64,000 nt of DNA from Helicobacter canadensis MIT 98-5491 (GTDB lineage: Bacteria; Campylobacterota; Campylobacteria; Campylobacterales; Helicobacteraceae): the NCBI RefSeq assembly GCF_000162575.1, contig NZ_CM000776.2:748950-812949 (forward strand), written 5' to 3'. The translations under genes and the position numbers were made by a program. The notes under the pieces were generated by a model that saw only the letters and a program-made list of their open reading frames with translations, made no database searches and was not told the origin of the DNA. Positions 18,697 to 27,707 of the stretch are shown here, piece by piece (the stretch's first letter is position 1; each line of letters begins with the position of its first letter).

Positions 18697-20673
18697 ATGC
18701 AAAAGTTTATTTTAAATTCATCCTATAAACCTGCAGGAGATCAACCTCAAGCTATAAAAAAATTAAGCGATTTTATTAAAAGTGGTTCTCAATACCAAAC
18801 TTTAATTGGTGTAACAGGTAGCGGAAAGACTTTTTCAATGGCACACATTATAGAAGAGTTGCAAATGCCAACGCTTATAATGACACATAATAAAACTTTA
18901 GCAGCACAGCTTTTTAGTGAATTTAAAGGTTTTTTCCCAAAAAATCATGTGGAATACTTCATTTCTCACTTTGATTATTATCAACCAGAGGCGTATATTC
19001 CAAGGCAAGATTTATTTATTGAAAAAGATTCAAGTATTAATGAAGAATTAGAGAGATTGCGGCTATCAGCGACCACTTCGCTTTTAGCCTATGATGATAC
19101 GATTGTGGTGGCTTCTGTGTCGGCAAACTATGGATTGGGGAATCCAAAGGAATATTTGGAGATGATAGAAAAGTTTGAAATAGGCAGTAGCTATAATCAA
19201 AGAAATATATTGCTTAGACTTGTGGAGATGGGTTATAAACGCAATGATTCCTTTTTTGATAGAGGAGATTTTAGGGTTAATGGCGAAGTGATTGATATTT
19301 ATCCAGCTTATAGTGAAGATGAAGCGGTGCGGTTGGAGTTTTTTGGAGATGAGTTAGAGAAAATTGTGATTTTAGATAGTGTGGATAAAAAGCCCTTAAA
19401 ATCTCTAGAATCATTTGTGCTTTATGCAGCAAATCCTTTTATTGTTGGGGCAGATAGATTGAAAGTGGCGATTAAAAATATTGAAAAAGAACTTGCAGAG
19501 AGATTGAATTTTTTTAAAAAAGAAAATAAAATGGTGGAATATGAGAGACTAAAATCACGCACCGAGTTTGATTTGGAGATGATAGAATCAACAGGGATTT
19601 GCAAGGGGATAGAGAATTATGCACGACATTTGACGGGTAAAGCACCAGGAGAGACACCTTATTCTTTGCTAGATTATTTTGCTCAAAAAAATAAGCCTTA
19701 TTTATTGATTGTGGATGAATCACATGTGAGTTTGCCGCAATTTGGCGGAATGTATGCAGGGGATAGAAGTCGCAAGGAAGTGCTTGTGGAATATGGATTC
19801 CGTTTGCCGAGTGCTTTAGATAATCGTCCTTTAAAATATGAGGAATTCATTCATAAAGCTCCCCATTTCCTTTTTGTCTCTGCAACCCCCGCACAAAAGG
19901 AATTAGAACTAAGCGGGAATCACACAGCAGAACAGCTTATTCGCCCAACAGGATTGCTTGATCCCCTTTATGAAGTTTTGAGTGTAGAAAATCAAGTTGA
20001 AGTGCTCTATGATGAAGCAAAAAAAGTCATTGCAAGGGGTGAGAGGGTGCTTGTAACGGCACTAACTAAAAAAATGGCAGAAGAGCTAACGCGCTATTAT
20101 AATGATTTGGGGCTAAAGGTGCGTTATATGCATTCTGAAATTGATGCGATTGAGCGGAATCAAATCATTAGAGGGCTTAGAGTTGGGGAGTTTGATATTT
20201 TAGTAGGGATTAATCTTTTAAGAGAGGGATTGGATTTGCCTGAAGTTTCTTTGGTGGCGATTTTAGATGCAGATAAAGAAGGTTTTTTGCGTAGTGAGAC
20301 TAGTCTTATACAAACTATGGGAAGGGCAGCTAGAAATGTTAATGGAAAAGTTTTGCTTTTTGCTGACAAAATTACCCCTTCACTCAAAAAAGCAATGGAA
20401 GTTACAGATTATCGCCGCAGTAAGCAAGAAGCCTTCAATAAAGCTCATAATATTAAGCCTCAAAGCGTTTCAAGGAAGCTAGATGAGAATCTTAAAAATC
20501 AAGATTTGGGAATGCTTTATGAAAAGGCTAAAAAGAAAGAAAAAATGCCAAGGCAAGAGCGAGAAAAATTGGTTAAAGAATTGACTAAAAAAATGCACGA
20601 AGCAGCTAAAAGACTTGATTTTGAAGAAGCAGCAAGACTAAGAGATGAGATAATAAAAATGCGGAATCTATAA
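18697..20673 (+). CDS. uvrB: Excinuclease ABC subunit B
   Basis: A 658-residue UvrB, usual length. Walker [10 protein letters not shown] near residue 38, the beta-hairpin region Y-Y-Q-P-E-A-Y-I-P near residue 92, D-E-S-H near residue 340, R-P-T-G-L-L-D-P, the helicase motifs [13 protein letters not shown] and Q-T-M-G-R-A-A-R, and the C-terminal UVR motif ([23 protein letters not shown]) that binds UvrC. It verifies DNA damage in nucleotide-excision repair. It is transcribed alone; metN has its own promoter downstream. Confidence 0.97.
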   Translation: MQKFILNSSYKPAGDQPQAIKKLSDFIKSGSQYQTLIGVTGSGKTFSMAHIIEELQMPTLIMTHNKTLAAQLFSEFKGFFPKNHVEYFISHFDYYQPEAYIPRQDLFIEKDSSINEELERLRLSATTSLLAYDDTIVVASVSANYGLGNPKEYLEMIEKFEIGSSYNQRNILLRLVEMGYKRNDSFFDRGDFRVNGEVIDIYPAYSEDEAVRLEFFGDELEKIVILDSVDKKPLKSLESFVLYAANPFIVGADRLKVAIKNIEKELAERLNFFKKENKMVEYERLKSRTEFDLEMIESTGICKGIENYARHLTGKAPGETPYSLLDYFAQKNKPYLLIVDESHVSLPQFGGMYAGDRSRKEVLVEYGFRLPSALDNRPLKYEEFIHKAPHFLFVSATPAQKELELSGNHTAEQLIRPTGLLDPLYEVLSVENQVEVLYDEAKKVIARGERVLVTALTKKMAEELTRYYNDLGLKVRYMHSEIDAIERNQIIRGLRVGEFDILVGINLLREGLDLPEVSLVAILDADKEGFLRSETSLIQTMGRAARNVNGKVLLFADKITPSLKKAMEVTDYRRSKQEAFNKAHNIKPQSVSRKLDENLKNQDLGMLYEKAKKKEKMPRQEREKLVKELTKKMHEAAKRLDFEEAARLRDEIIKMRNL

Positions 20674-20735
20674 TTGATAAAATATTAAATACTATATGTA
20701 TTTATAAATATTTGTATTTTTTGATAAAGATATGC

Positions 20736-20741
20736 TATACT
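20736..20741 (+). promoter_or_regulatory. Extended -10 promoter of metNIQ
   Basis: TATACT preceded by TG at 20733-20734 gives the extended TGNTATACT form. The transcript would begin near 20748, downstream of the only canonical in-frame start codons for metN (TTG 20712 and TTG 20721). This makes a long N-terminus unlikely. Confidence 0.6.
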
Positions 20742-20771
20742 TCAAATTTTAAATTAAAATCTCATCTAAAC

Positions 20772-20786
20772 AAGGAGTCCAAAATT
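20772..20786 (+). promoter_or_regulatory. Ribosome binding site and ATT start codon of metN
   Basis: A perfect AAGGAG (20772-20777) is followed after 6 bases by ATT at 20784. There is no ATG, GTG or TTG in frame between the promoter and the conserved ABC domain. The residue order after this ATT (I-S-L-K-N-I-N-K-T-Y-P) matches where MetN proteins begin. Confidence 0.6.
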
Positions 20787-21815
20787 ATTTCATTAAAAAA
20801 TATTAATAAAACTTATCCTAATGGTTTTTGTGCATTAAAAAATATTAATTTAGAGATTAAACGCAATGATATTGCAGGAATCATTGGATATTCTGGAGCT
20901 GGAAAAAGCACCTTAATTAGAATACTCAATCGATTAGAAGAGCCAACTAGCGGAGAAGTTTTGATTGATGGTGTGGATATTTTAGCACTTAATTCAAAGC
21001 AATTACAAAAAAAGCGACAACAAATTGGGATGATATTTCAACATTTTAATTTGCTTAATTCAAGAGATGTTTTTGGAAATATTGCTTTTGCGCTAGAAAT
21101 TGCCAAATGGGATAAAAGTGCGATTGAAAAAAGAGTGTATGAGCTTTTAGAACTTGTTGGATTAGAATCAAAAGCACATTTTTATCCTAGTCAATTAAGC
21201 GGTGGGCAAAAACAAAGAGTAGCGATTGCTAGAGCATTAGCTAATAATCCTAAACTTTTGCTTTGTGATGAGGCAACAAGTGCGCTAGATGCTAAAACTA
21301 CAAAATCAATCTTGGCTTTGTTAAAGGAGTTACAAAGTAAGCTTTCTTTAACCATTGTGTTAATTACGCATCAAATTGAGGTGGTGCAACAAATTTGCAA
21401 CAAAGTATTTGTGATTGAGAATGGTGAGATTGTTGAGAGCGGTGCAGTTATTGATGTTTTTTCAAATCCTACAAAGCATATTACAAAAGAGCTTGTTGGA
21501 TTTATTTCTGAACGAGAAGAAAATGTAATAGCACATTTAAAGGATTTTAGAGATATTTATCGCGTTATTTTCACGGGACCTAATGCACATAATCCGCTTA
21601 TTAGTCAAGTGATTAAGGAGTTTGGTATTGATATTAATATCTTAGGTGGTAATATTCAAGAGTTTAATAGCAATGAAATTGGGTATCTTGTGTTGCGATT
21701 CTTAGGAGAGAAAACAAAAATTATCCAAAGCCTAGAGTGGCTTAAAGAAAAGGGTGTGCTTTTGCAGCAGGTTTCTTTGGAGAAATATGATTCCTTAAAT
21801 AAGGAGAAAAAATGA
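20784..21815 (+). CDS. metN: Methionine ABC transporter ATPase MetN
   Basis: About 343 residues from the ATT start, the family's usual size. Walker A G-Y-S-G-A-G-K-S-T, signature L-S-G-G-Q-K-Q-R-V-A, Walker B L-L-L-C-D-E-A-T-S-A-L-D, then a C-terminal NIL domain (residues about 265-340), the methionine-sensing regulatory domain of MetN. It drives D/L-methionine uptake with MetI and MetQ. The open frame extends to TTG 20712, but the promoter and a perfect ribosome site inside that extension favour initiation at ATT 20784. Its stop overlaps the metI ATG (ATGA). Confidence 0.88.
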   Translation: MISLKNINKTYPNGFCALKNINLEIKRNDIAGIIGYSGAGKSTLIRILNRLEEPTSGEVLIDGVDILALNSKQLQKKRQQIGMIFQHFNLLNSRDVFGNIAFALEIAKWDKSAIEKRVYELLELVGLESKAHFYPSQLSGGQKQRVAIARALANNPKLLLCDEATSALDAKTTKSILALLKELQSKLSLTIVLITHQIEVVQQICNKVFVIENGEIVESGAVIDVFSNPTKHITKELVGFISEREENVIAHLKDFRDIYRVIFTGPNAHNPLISQVIKEFGIDINILGGNIQEFNSNEIGYLVLRFLGEKTKIIQSLEWLKEKGVLLQQVSLEKYDSLNKEKK

Positions 21816-22525
21816 AAGAGTTTTTGAAAATATCTGATAGAATCTTTGAAGATCTTTTGTTGCAGATTTTTGGAGGCAGTGGCATTCCATTTTTGATTGC
21901 AAAAGCCACATTAGAAACCCTTTATATGGTTGGCTTTTCTGTGCTTTTTGCGATTATTTTTGGATTGCCTTTGGGAATCTTTTTGGCTTTGACAAGAAAA
22001 GATGGAATCAAGCCCTTACCGGCTGTTAATCATTTTTTGAGTGTGCTTGTGAATCTTATTCGCTCGTTTCCATTTATTATCTTGATTTTGGTGATTTTGC
22101 CTTTTTCAAATTTTCTTATTGGGATTAGCACAGGTAGCACAGCAGCGATTATACCCCTTAGCATTGCGGCAATACCATTTATTGCGCGTTTATTTGAAGG
22201 GGCTTTTTTGGAAATCAAAAAAGATTTGATTGAAGCAACGCAGAGTATGGGAGCAAATCTTTATACCATTATTAAAATGATGATTGCAGAAGCAAAACCA
22301 GCACTTATTAATTGTGTAATTATTACTTTGGTGAGTTTAGTTGGTTATTCTGCGATGGCAGGGGTTGTTGGTGCTGGTGGATTGGGGGATTTGGCTTATC
22401 GTTTAGGATTTCAATCCTTTAAAGTAGATATTTTGCTTTATTCTGTGCTTGTTATTATTATTTTGGTGCAGATTATCCAAAGTATCGGCGATATGATTGT
22501 AAAAATGGCAAGAAAATATTATTAA
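21812..22525 (+). CDS. metI: Methionine ABC transporter permease MetI
   Basis: A 237-residue inner-membrane permease with five or six helices and the EAA-type loop E-A-T-Q-S-M-G-A-N-L-Y-T-I-I near residue 142, plus the MetI-specific S-A-M-A-G-V-V-G-A-G-G-L-G-D. It forms the homodimeric channel for MetNIQ. The ATG overlaps the metN stop and follows AAGGAG. Confidence 0.93.
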   Translation: MKEFLKISDRIFEDLLLQIFGGSGIPFLIAKATLETLYMVGFSVLFAIIFGLPLGIFLALTRKDGIKPLPAVNHFLSVLVNLIRSFPFIILILVILPFSNFLIGISTGSTAAIIPLSIAAIPFIARLFEGAFLEIKKDLIEATQSMGANLYTIIKMMIAEAKPALINCVIITLVSLVGYSAMAGVVGAGGLGDLAYRLGFQSFKVDILLYSVLVIIILVQIIQSIGDMIVKMARKYY

Positions 22526-22534
22526 GGAGTAAAA

Positions 22535-23353
22535 ATGAAAAAAATTTTATTAATGGTAGTTAGTCTTTATTTTTTATGTGGTTGTGGAGATCAAACACAA
22601 GCAAAAGGAGAATCTGATTCTAAATATTCAAATCATATTATTGTAGGGGCTACGCCTGTTCCAGCTGCGGAGATTTTAGAGTTTGCAAAGCCACTTTTGG
22701 AAAAAGAGGGTTTTTCTATGCAGGTGCAAGTTTTTACAGATTATGTGATGCCAGATATTGCACTCAATGATAAAAGTAATGATGCGAATTTGTATCAACA
22801 TAAGCCTTATTTGGAAGCACAAAATTCTCAAAGAGGTTTTAATCTTGTTTCTTTAGCTCCTATTTATGTTGTTCCATTAGCACTTTATTCTAAAAATTAT
22901 AAAAGTGTGGCTGAGATTCCAGAAGGCGCTGATGTAGCATTACCTGGAGATAGTTCTAATCTTGCAAGGGCTTTGATACTTTTGCATAACAATGGAGTAA
23001 TTAAGCTAAAAGATCCAAATAATTTGGCAAGCACAATAGAATATGACATTTTAGAAAACCCAAAAAAATTGCGTTTTAAACCTGTTGAAGCAAGTTCGCT
23101 TCCTAGTATTTATCCTAGTGTTGATGCGGCTGTGATTAATGCTAATTATGCACTTCAAGCAAAAATGAGCGTTAAAGATTCGTTATTTTATGAAGATGAT
23201 ACTTCAATTTATGTGAATGTTCTAGCAGCAAGGGAAGACAATCAAGATAATCCTGCAATTTTAAAGCTCCAAGAGATTTTATTGAGCAAAGAAGTTTCCG
23301 AATTTATTTTAGAAAAATATAAGGGAGAGATTATTCCTGTTAAAAAGAAATAG
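22535..23353 (+). CDS. metQ: Methionine-binding lipoprotein MetQ
   Basis: A 272-residue NlpA/MetQ-family lipoprotein. The signal peptide ends in a lipobox F-L-C-G-C, with the lipidated cysteine near residue 17. The mature part has A-T-P-V-P-A-A-E-I-L near residue 38, F-T-D-Y-V-M-P-D-I-A-L and L-Y-Q-H-K-P-Y-L, all standard for the methionine-binding fold. It is anchored to the inner membrane on its periplasmic side. AAGGAG lies before the ATG, 9 bases after metI. Confidence 0.93.
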   Translation: MKKILLMVVSLYFLCGCGDQTQAKGESDSKYSNHIIVGATPVPAAEILEFAKPLLEKEGFSMQVQVFTDYVMPDIALNDKSNDANLYQHKPYLEAQNSQRGFNLVSLAPIYVVPLALYSKNYKSVAEIPEGADVALPGDSSNLARALILLHNNGVIKLKDPNNLASTIEYDILENPKKLRFKPVEASSLPSIYPSVDAAVINANYALQAKMSVKDSLFYEDDTSIYVNVLAAREDNQDNPAILKLQEILLSKEVSEFILEKYKGEIIPVKKK

Positions 23354-23359
23354 TATAAT
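23354..23359 (+). promoter_or_regulatory. -10 element for the ABC-F gene
   Basis: TATAAT lies directly after the metQ stop and about 30 bases before the next ATG, so the ABC-F gene probably has its own promoter. Confidence 0.5.
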
Positions 23360-23388
23360 TTTAATTTAATAAATTTAAGGATTTTTGT

Positions 23389-24984
23389 ATGGTTCAAATT
23401 ACTGGACTTTCAATGCATTATGCAACTAAAAAATTATTTGAAAATGTTAATTTAAAATTAGATAAAGGGAAGCACTATGGGCTTATAGGTGCTAATGGTG
23501 CTGGTAAATCTACTTTTTTGAAGATTCTAAGTGGCGAAATTGAGCCTAGTAGCGGAGATATTGCCTTTAATACTGGTGCTAGACTTGGAGTTTTGGGGCA
23601 AAATCAGTTTGCTTTTGAAGATTTTAGCATTAAAGATTGTGTGCTTTATGGAAATAAACGCCTTTATGATGCTATCAAAGAAAAAGAAAAACTCTATGAG
23701 GCAGGGGATTTTAGCGATGAGGTTAATGAGCGTTTAGGTGAATTAGAGATTATCTGTGCTGAAGAAGATCCTACTTATGAATATGATGTGCAGATTGAAA
23801 AGATTTTAGAAGACTTGGGATTTCCTGCTAAGATTCACAATGATCTTATGAAGACACTCACAGGAGGGGATAAATTTAAAGTGCTTTTGGCACAAGTTTT
23901 ATTTCCTAAGCCTGATATTTTATTTTTAGATGAGCCAACTAACAATCTTGATTTAAGAGCTATTAGTTATCTTGAAGAGCAGCTAAAACGCCACGAGGGA
24001 ACTTTAGTGGTTATTAGCCACGATAGGCATTTTTTAAATAGTGTTTGCACTCATATTTTGGATTTGGATTTTAGAAATGTAAGAGAGTTTAGTGGGAATT
24101 ATGATGATTGGTATATTGCTTCAACTTTGATTGCCAAACAGCAAGAAATCGAGCGAAATAAAAAACTCAAAGAAAAAGAAGAATTGGAATCTTTTATTGC
24201 AAGATTCTCGGCTAATGCCTCTAAAGCCAAACAAGCTACAAGCCGACAAAAACAGCTAGAAAAGTTAGATATTCAAGCTTTAGAAGTTTCTAGTCGCAGA
24301 GATCCAAGCATTGTCTTTAGAGTGAATCGCCAAATTGGTAATGAAGCTTTAAATATAGAAAAACTTCAATTTAGCTATGGTGATTTGTGTGTGCTAAAAG
24401 ATTTATCGCTTGATATTTTGCCGGGCGATAAAATTGCTTTGATTGGGAGAAATGGGATTGGAAAAACGACTTTTTGTGATCTCATTTGTGAAAAACTTAA
24501 ACCTCAAAGCGGTGTGATTAAATGGGGGGCGACAATTGAGAGGGGGTATTTTCCTCAAAATACCACCGAAGTGATTGGAGGAGAAGAAACGCTTTATGAA
24601 TATTTGCGTGGATTTGACAAAAAAAGAGAAGCTACAGAGATTCGTAATGCTTTGGGGCGAATGTTATTTAGCGGTGAAGAGCAAGAAAAAAGCGTGGGAT
24701 CACTCAGTGGTGGTGAGAAACATCGTATTATGCTTAGTAAGTTAATGCTTGAGGGAGGAAATTTTTTAGTCCTTGATGAACCAACAAATCATTTAGATTT
24801 AGAGGCGATTATTGCTTTGGGCGAAGCACTTTATAAGTATAGTGGCAATGTGATTTGCGTTAGCCACGATAGAGAGCTTATTGATGCGTTTGCAAATCGC
24901 ATTATTGAATTTAAAGAAAATAATGAGGTGGTAGATTTCCGTGGAAGTTATGAAGAATATCTCGCTTCACAAGGCTTAGCGTAA
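23389..24984 (+). CDS. ABC-F family ATPase (YbiT-like ribosome-associated protein)
   Basis: A 531-residue protein with two ABC domains and no membrane segment, so not a transporter. First Walker A G-A-N-G-A-G-K-S-T (residue 36) and second G-R-N-G-I-G-K-T-T (residue 360); signatures L-T-G-G-D-K-F-K and L-S-G-G-E-K-H-R; Walker B L-D-E-P-T-N-N-L-D and L-D-E-P-T-N-H-L-D. The charged linker (residues about 240-310) is the P-site tRNA interaction motif region. ABC-F proteins act on stalled ribosomes. The length and start M-x-x-I-T-G-L-S-M-H-Y fit the YbiT branch. Confidence 0.88.
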   Translation: MVQITGLSMHYATKKLFENVNLKLDKGKHYGLIGANGAGKSTFLKILSGEIEPSSGDIAFNTGARLGVLGQNQFAFEDFSIKDCVLYGNKRLYDAIKEKEKLYEAGDFSDEVNERLGELEIICAEEDPTYEYDVQIEKILEDLGFPAKIHNDLMKTLTGGDKFKVLLAQVLFPKPDILFLDEPTNNLDLRAISYLEEQLKRHEGTLVVISHDRHFLNSVCTHILDLDFRNVREFSGNYDDWYIASTLIAKQQEIERNKKLKEKEELESFIARFSANASKAKQATSRQKQLEKLDIQALEVSSRRDPSIVFRVNRQIGNEALNIEKLQFSYGDLCVLKDLSLDILPGDKIALIGRNGIGKTTFCDLICEKLKPQSGVIKWGATIERGYFPQNTTEVIGGEETLYEYLRGFDKKREATEIRNALGRMLFSGEEQEKSVGSLSGGEKHRIMLSKLMLEGGNFLVLDEPTNHLDLEAIIALGEALYKYSGNVICVSHDRELIDAFANRIIEFKENNEVVDFRGSYEEYLASQGLA

Positions 24985-24993
24985 GGGAAATTT

Positions 24994-25130
24994 ATGGATA
25001 ATTTATCTCAAGCCCTAAAGGAATCATTTGATAAAAACTCAGATAATATTGCCCTAGAAAATGTGTAAAGTGTAAAAGGAATATTATTAGCCAAAATGAG
25101 GTGAAGCGATGGAGAGCTAAATTATTTTAA
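24994..25130 (+). pseudogene. Frameshifted micro-gene with a CxxC motif
   Basis: ATG at 24994, with AAGGGA upstream, opens a 24-codon frame (M-D-N-L-S-Q-A-L-K-E-S-F) that stops at 25066. Adding one base in the A-run at 25058-25061 restores a 45-residue frame continuing K-C-V-K-C-K-R-N-I-I-S-Q-N-E-V-K-R-W-R-A-K-L-F to a stop at 25128-25130. The intact form would be a small zinc-knuckle-like protein. The last 9 bases overlap the end of the convergent cytochrome gene. It may be a decayed gene or a one-base sequence error; I do not recognise the family. Confidence 0.4.
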
Positions 25131-25619
25131 GCTCTCTACATAAGCACCGACATCTTCCATATCTTTTTTGGTGTATCTTTGGGCAATTTGATTTTTGACA
25201 AAGCGGGATTGTCCTTGAAAACTTTGATCTTGATAGCTTTTGATTTCATCAGCTATATTTTGTGCGCTCCAAGTGTTAATAGGTGCTTTTTTAGCAACCG
25301 CAATTTCTCCTTTTTCTCCGTGGCAACTAGCACAATCACGATTATAGAGTTTTTTGCCATTTTCAAGATTGTATTTTTGACTAGAAGAAGCGACTTCACC
25401 TGTTCCAATGAGACTTTGCAAAAAGCTTTTTTCTTGGACGGTTAAATCGGCATCTTCTCTGACGACTTGAATGTCTTTAGAACCTAAATTTTTAGAATAT
25501 TTTTTTAAAATCGCTTTAATTTCTTCTCCAAATTCTCCTTTTAATTCAAAGCACACACACTCATTGGCATTAAGTAGGCTAAGACTTAAAAGGGTAGAAG
25601 CAAAAATTTTTTTTATCAT
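25122..25619 (-). CDS. Periplasmic monohaem cytochrome c
   Basis: A 165-residue exported protein: signal peptide (MIKKIFASTLLSLSLLNA), an N-terminal domain of about 70 residues without haem motif but with a C-V-C, and a class I cytochrome c domain with the haem-binding C-A-S-C-H near residue 99. A C-terminal helix D-V-G-A-Y-V-E-S-L closes the fold. It would carry electrons in the periplasm; no partner is adjacent. The gene is alone and convergent with the preceding ABC-F locus. The C-V-C in the N-terminal domain could be a redox or metal site. Confidence 0.85.
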   Translation of the reverse strand: MIKKIFASTLLSLSLLNANECVCFELKGEFGEEIKAILKKYSKNLGSKDIQVVREDADLTVQEKSFLQSLIGTGEVASSSQKYNLENGKKLYNRDCASCHGEKGEIAVAKKAPINTWSAQNIADEIKSYQDQSFQGQSRFVKNQIAQRYTKKDMEDVGAYVESLK

Positions 25620-25718
25620 AATGGTCTCCTAAGATTTTAGTTAAGGTATTGTGCCAAAAAAATACTAATTTTGTAGTTAATTGTTAAAAATTAAAAGCTA
25701 CTTTTAGCTAGGATATTT

Positions 25719-25724
25719 TATAAT
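25719..25724 (+). promoter_or_regulatory. -10 element of the 6S-like RNA
   Basis: A perfect TATAAT lies 5 to 7 bases before the first paired base of the RNA's closing stem, the expected distance to a start near 25729-25731. Confidence 0.55.
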
Positions 25725-25728
25725 TTTA

Positions 25729-25928
25729 TCGCCTGAGTGGAACGCGATTTTATTTTTTGGAGTCCAACACATCAAATATTGCTAGTTGTATAGATTTTTT
25801 TGTGTGATGGTGTTTTCGCTATTAGTCTCTTAAGTTGAGACGAGAATCTGCCGCCTAATAAAAAACTTATGGCTAGAATCCTTAAATTTTTAGGGCTTAC
25901 ACAATTATAAGCGCCCACTTGGGTTTTT
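25729..25928 (+). ncRNA. ssrS: 6S RNA-like regulatory RNA
   Basis: A non-coding stretch of about 200 bases between a TATAAT and a T-run. The two ends pair: CCTGAGTGG (25732-25740) with CCACTTGGG (25915-25923), nine consecutive pairs counting G-U, followed by TTTTT. The middle folds into a long rod with an apical hairpin GTCTC-TTAAGTT-GAGAC, flanked by pairing TTTTC/GAGAA and GGTG/CGCC. Between closing stem and rod lie two large unpaired AT-rich strands. A closing stem, a central bubble and a long apical arm at about 200 bases is the 6S RNA design that mimics an open promoter and binds RNA polymerase. No tmRNA, RNase P or SRP RNA signature is present. It lies directly upstream of purD. Confidence 0.65.
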
Positions 25929-25989
25929 GGTTTTTATAATTCCTAAGATTTTAGGCATTGTAAAAATCAAATTCTAAGGGTTGTAAAAG

Positions 25990-27249
25990 ATGGAAATTGT
26001 TATTGTTGGAAGTGGTGGTAGAGAATATTCTATTGGTTTAGCATTGCAGAGAGAATGTCGAATCGATGGGATTTATTTTTATCCAGGGAATGGTGCGACA
26101 AGCAAGCTTGGAAAAAATATCAATTTTAAAGATGATAATGAATTTATCGACTTTGCTATTACGCAAAAAATTGGTTTGGTGATTATTGGTCCTGAAGCAC
26201 CTTTGGTGGAGGGTTTAGCAGATAAATTGCGAGAGAATGGAATCTTAACCTTTGGTCCAAGCCAAGCAGCTGCTAGATTAGAAGGTTCTAAAGCTTATAT
26301 GAAAGAATTTGCAAAGAAATATGGAATTCCAACAGCACAATTTATTCAAACACAAGATTATAAGGAAGCGTGTGATTTTATTGATTCTTTAAATTTACCT
26401 ATCGTTGTAAAAGCAGATGGTTTGTGTGCGGGAAAAGGTGTGGTGATCGCACAAAGCTATGAAGAAGCCAAAAGTGTAGTGCGAGATATGCTTGAGGGCA
26501 AAAGTTTTGGAGATTCGGGCAAAAAGGTGGTGATTGAAGAGTTTTTAGATGGTTTTGAATTGTCCGTCTTTGCAATGTGTGATGGTAAGGATTTTATTGT
26601 TTTACCTGCTGCACAAGATCACAAAAGATTACTTGATGGAGATAAGGGTCCAAATACCGGTGGAATGGGAGCTTATGCGCCTTCTCCATTGGCTAGTTCT
26701 GCATTAATTGAATCAATAAAAGAAAGCATTATTTTGCCAACTTTGGCAGGAATGGAAAAAGAGGGGAATCCTTTTAGCGGTGCTTTATTTTGCGGGATTA
26801 TGGTAGTTAAGGGTAAGCCTTATTTGTTGGAATTTAATGTTCGTTTTGGTGATCCTGAATGTGAAGTGTTAATGCCACTTTTTAAAAATGGTTTGTTGGA
26901 TTGTTTCTTGGGCTGTGCGAGTGGAAATTTAAAATCTGTCCATTATGAATTAGAAGAGAGTGTTTGTGTGGGGGTTGTTGTGGCTTCTAGGGATTATCCT
27001 TATAAAAATTCCAAAAAAGCAAAAATTGTGATTTCAGAAAGTCAATCTCAAAATTCTCTTATTTCTTTTGCAGGAGTGAGTAGCGAGGGTGGAGAGCTTG
27101 TTGCTAGTGGTGGAAGAGTTTTGGTTTGTGTTGGCAAGGGTAGAAATGTCCAAGAAGCAGTGAAGTATGCTTATGCTAAAGTGGATGAAGTTCATTTTGA
27201 GGGTATGCAATATCGCAAAGATATTGCTTATCAAGCGTTAGGAAAATAA
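25990..27249 (+). CDS. purD: Phosphoribosylamine-glycine ligase
   Basis: A 419-residue GAR synthetase of the ATP-grasp superfamily, second step of purine synthesis. N-terminal G-S-G-G-R-E-Y-S-I, then [34 protein letters not shown] near residue 140, and the family signature R-F-G-D-P-E-C-E near residue 290. A TATAAT at 25935-25940 and AAGGG before the ATG suggest its own promoter just after the 6S-like RNA. Its stop overlaps the next ATG by one base. Confidence 0.96.
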   Translation: MEIVIVGSGGREYSIGLALQRECRIDGIYFYPGNGATSKLGKNINFKDDNEFIDFAITQKIGLVIIGPEAPLVEGLADKLRENGILTFGPSQAAARLEGSKAYMKEFAKKYGIPTAQFIQTQDYKEACDFIDSLNLPIVVKADGLCAGKGVVIAQSYEEAKSVVRDMLEGKSFGDSGKKVVIEEFLDGFELSVFAMCDGKDFIVLPAAQDHKRLLDGDKGPNTGGMGAYAPSPLASSALIESIKESIILPTLAGMEKEGNPFSGALFCGIMVVKGKPYLLEFNVRFGDPECEVLMPLFKNGLLDCFLGCASGNLKSVHYELEESVCVGVVVASRDYPYKNSKKAKIVISESQSQNSLISFAGVSSEGGELVASGGRVLVCVGKGRNVQEAVKYAYAKVDEVHFEGMQYRKDIAYQALGK

Positions 27250-27704
27250 TGGATATTGAAAAAATTGAAGAAACACTTGCAAGAGAAGAGATAAAGCTTG
27301 CACCTTTATGGAAGAGATTTGTTGCTTTTATGGTTGATGATTTACTAGTTTCTATGATTCTTATAGGGATTAATTGGGATCGAATCGCACAAAATACACA
27401 AGATACCGAGGCAATGTTAAGCATTGTTTCAAGTTCTTGGATGGCTTTGTATCTTATTAAACTTCTCTATCAATGGCTTTTTGTGCATTTTTATGGGGCT
27501 ACTATAGGAAAAATAGTGGTGAGAATCCGCGTTATAGAAGTTGAATTGCTGGATAATCCTAAGATGGGACAGGCGTTTGTGCGATCTTGTTTTAGGCTTT
27601 TGAGTGAAATTTTAATGTATTTGCCCTTTTTATTAGTCTTTGAAAATAGAATCAAACAGGCTTTACACGATAAAGTTGCAAAAACTATTGTGGTTAATCT
27701 TTAA
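27249..27704 (+). CDS. RDD-family membrane protein
   Basis: A 151-residue protein with two or three membrane helices and the RDD-family layout: L-A-P-L-W-K-R-F-V-A-F-M-V-D-D-L-L in place of the R-x-x-A-x-x-x-D motif, then G-A-T-I-G-K-I-V-V-R-I-R-V near residue 94, and a C-terminal L-H-D-K-V-A-K-T. Its function is unknown in general; some members are ion antiporters. The gene sits between purD and lptD as in H. pylori and is translationally coupled to purD (TAATG). Confidence 0.85.
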   Translation: MDIEKIEETLAREEIKLAPLWKRFVAFMVDDLLVSMILIGINWDRIAQNTQDTEAMLSIVSSSWMALYLIKLLYQWLFVHFYGATIGKIVVRIRVIEVELLDNPKMGQAFVRSCFRLLSEILMYLPFLLVFENRIKQALHDKVAKTIVVNL

Positions 27705-27707
27705 AGT

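Noticed and set aside
20712-20783. Upstream TTG start for MetN giving a 24-residue N-terminal extension
   Set aside because: The extended -10 promoter lies inside this segment and there is no ribosome site at TTG 20712; the extension has no resemblance to MetN.
20674-20783. SAM riboswitch or T-box in front of metNIQ
   Set aside because: The leader from the predicted start to the ATT is only about 36 bases, too short for any known aptamer; no T-box sequence. The same holds for the metB leader at 36142-36193.
25729-25928. tmRNA, RNase P RNA or SRP RNA at this locus
   Set aside because: None of the conserved cores (tRNA-like ends, GAGGAAAGTCC, GGAAGCAG) is present; the end-pairing and bubble fit 6S RNA better.
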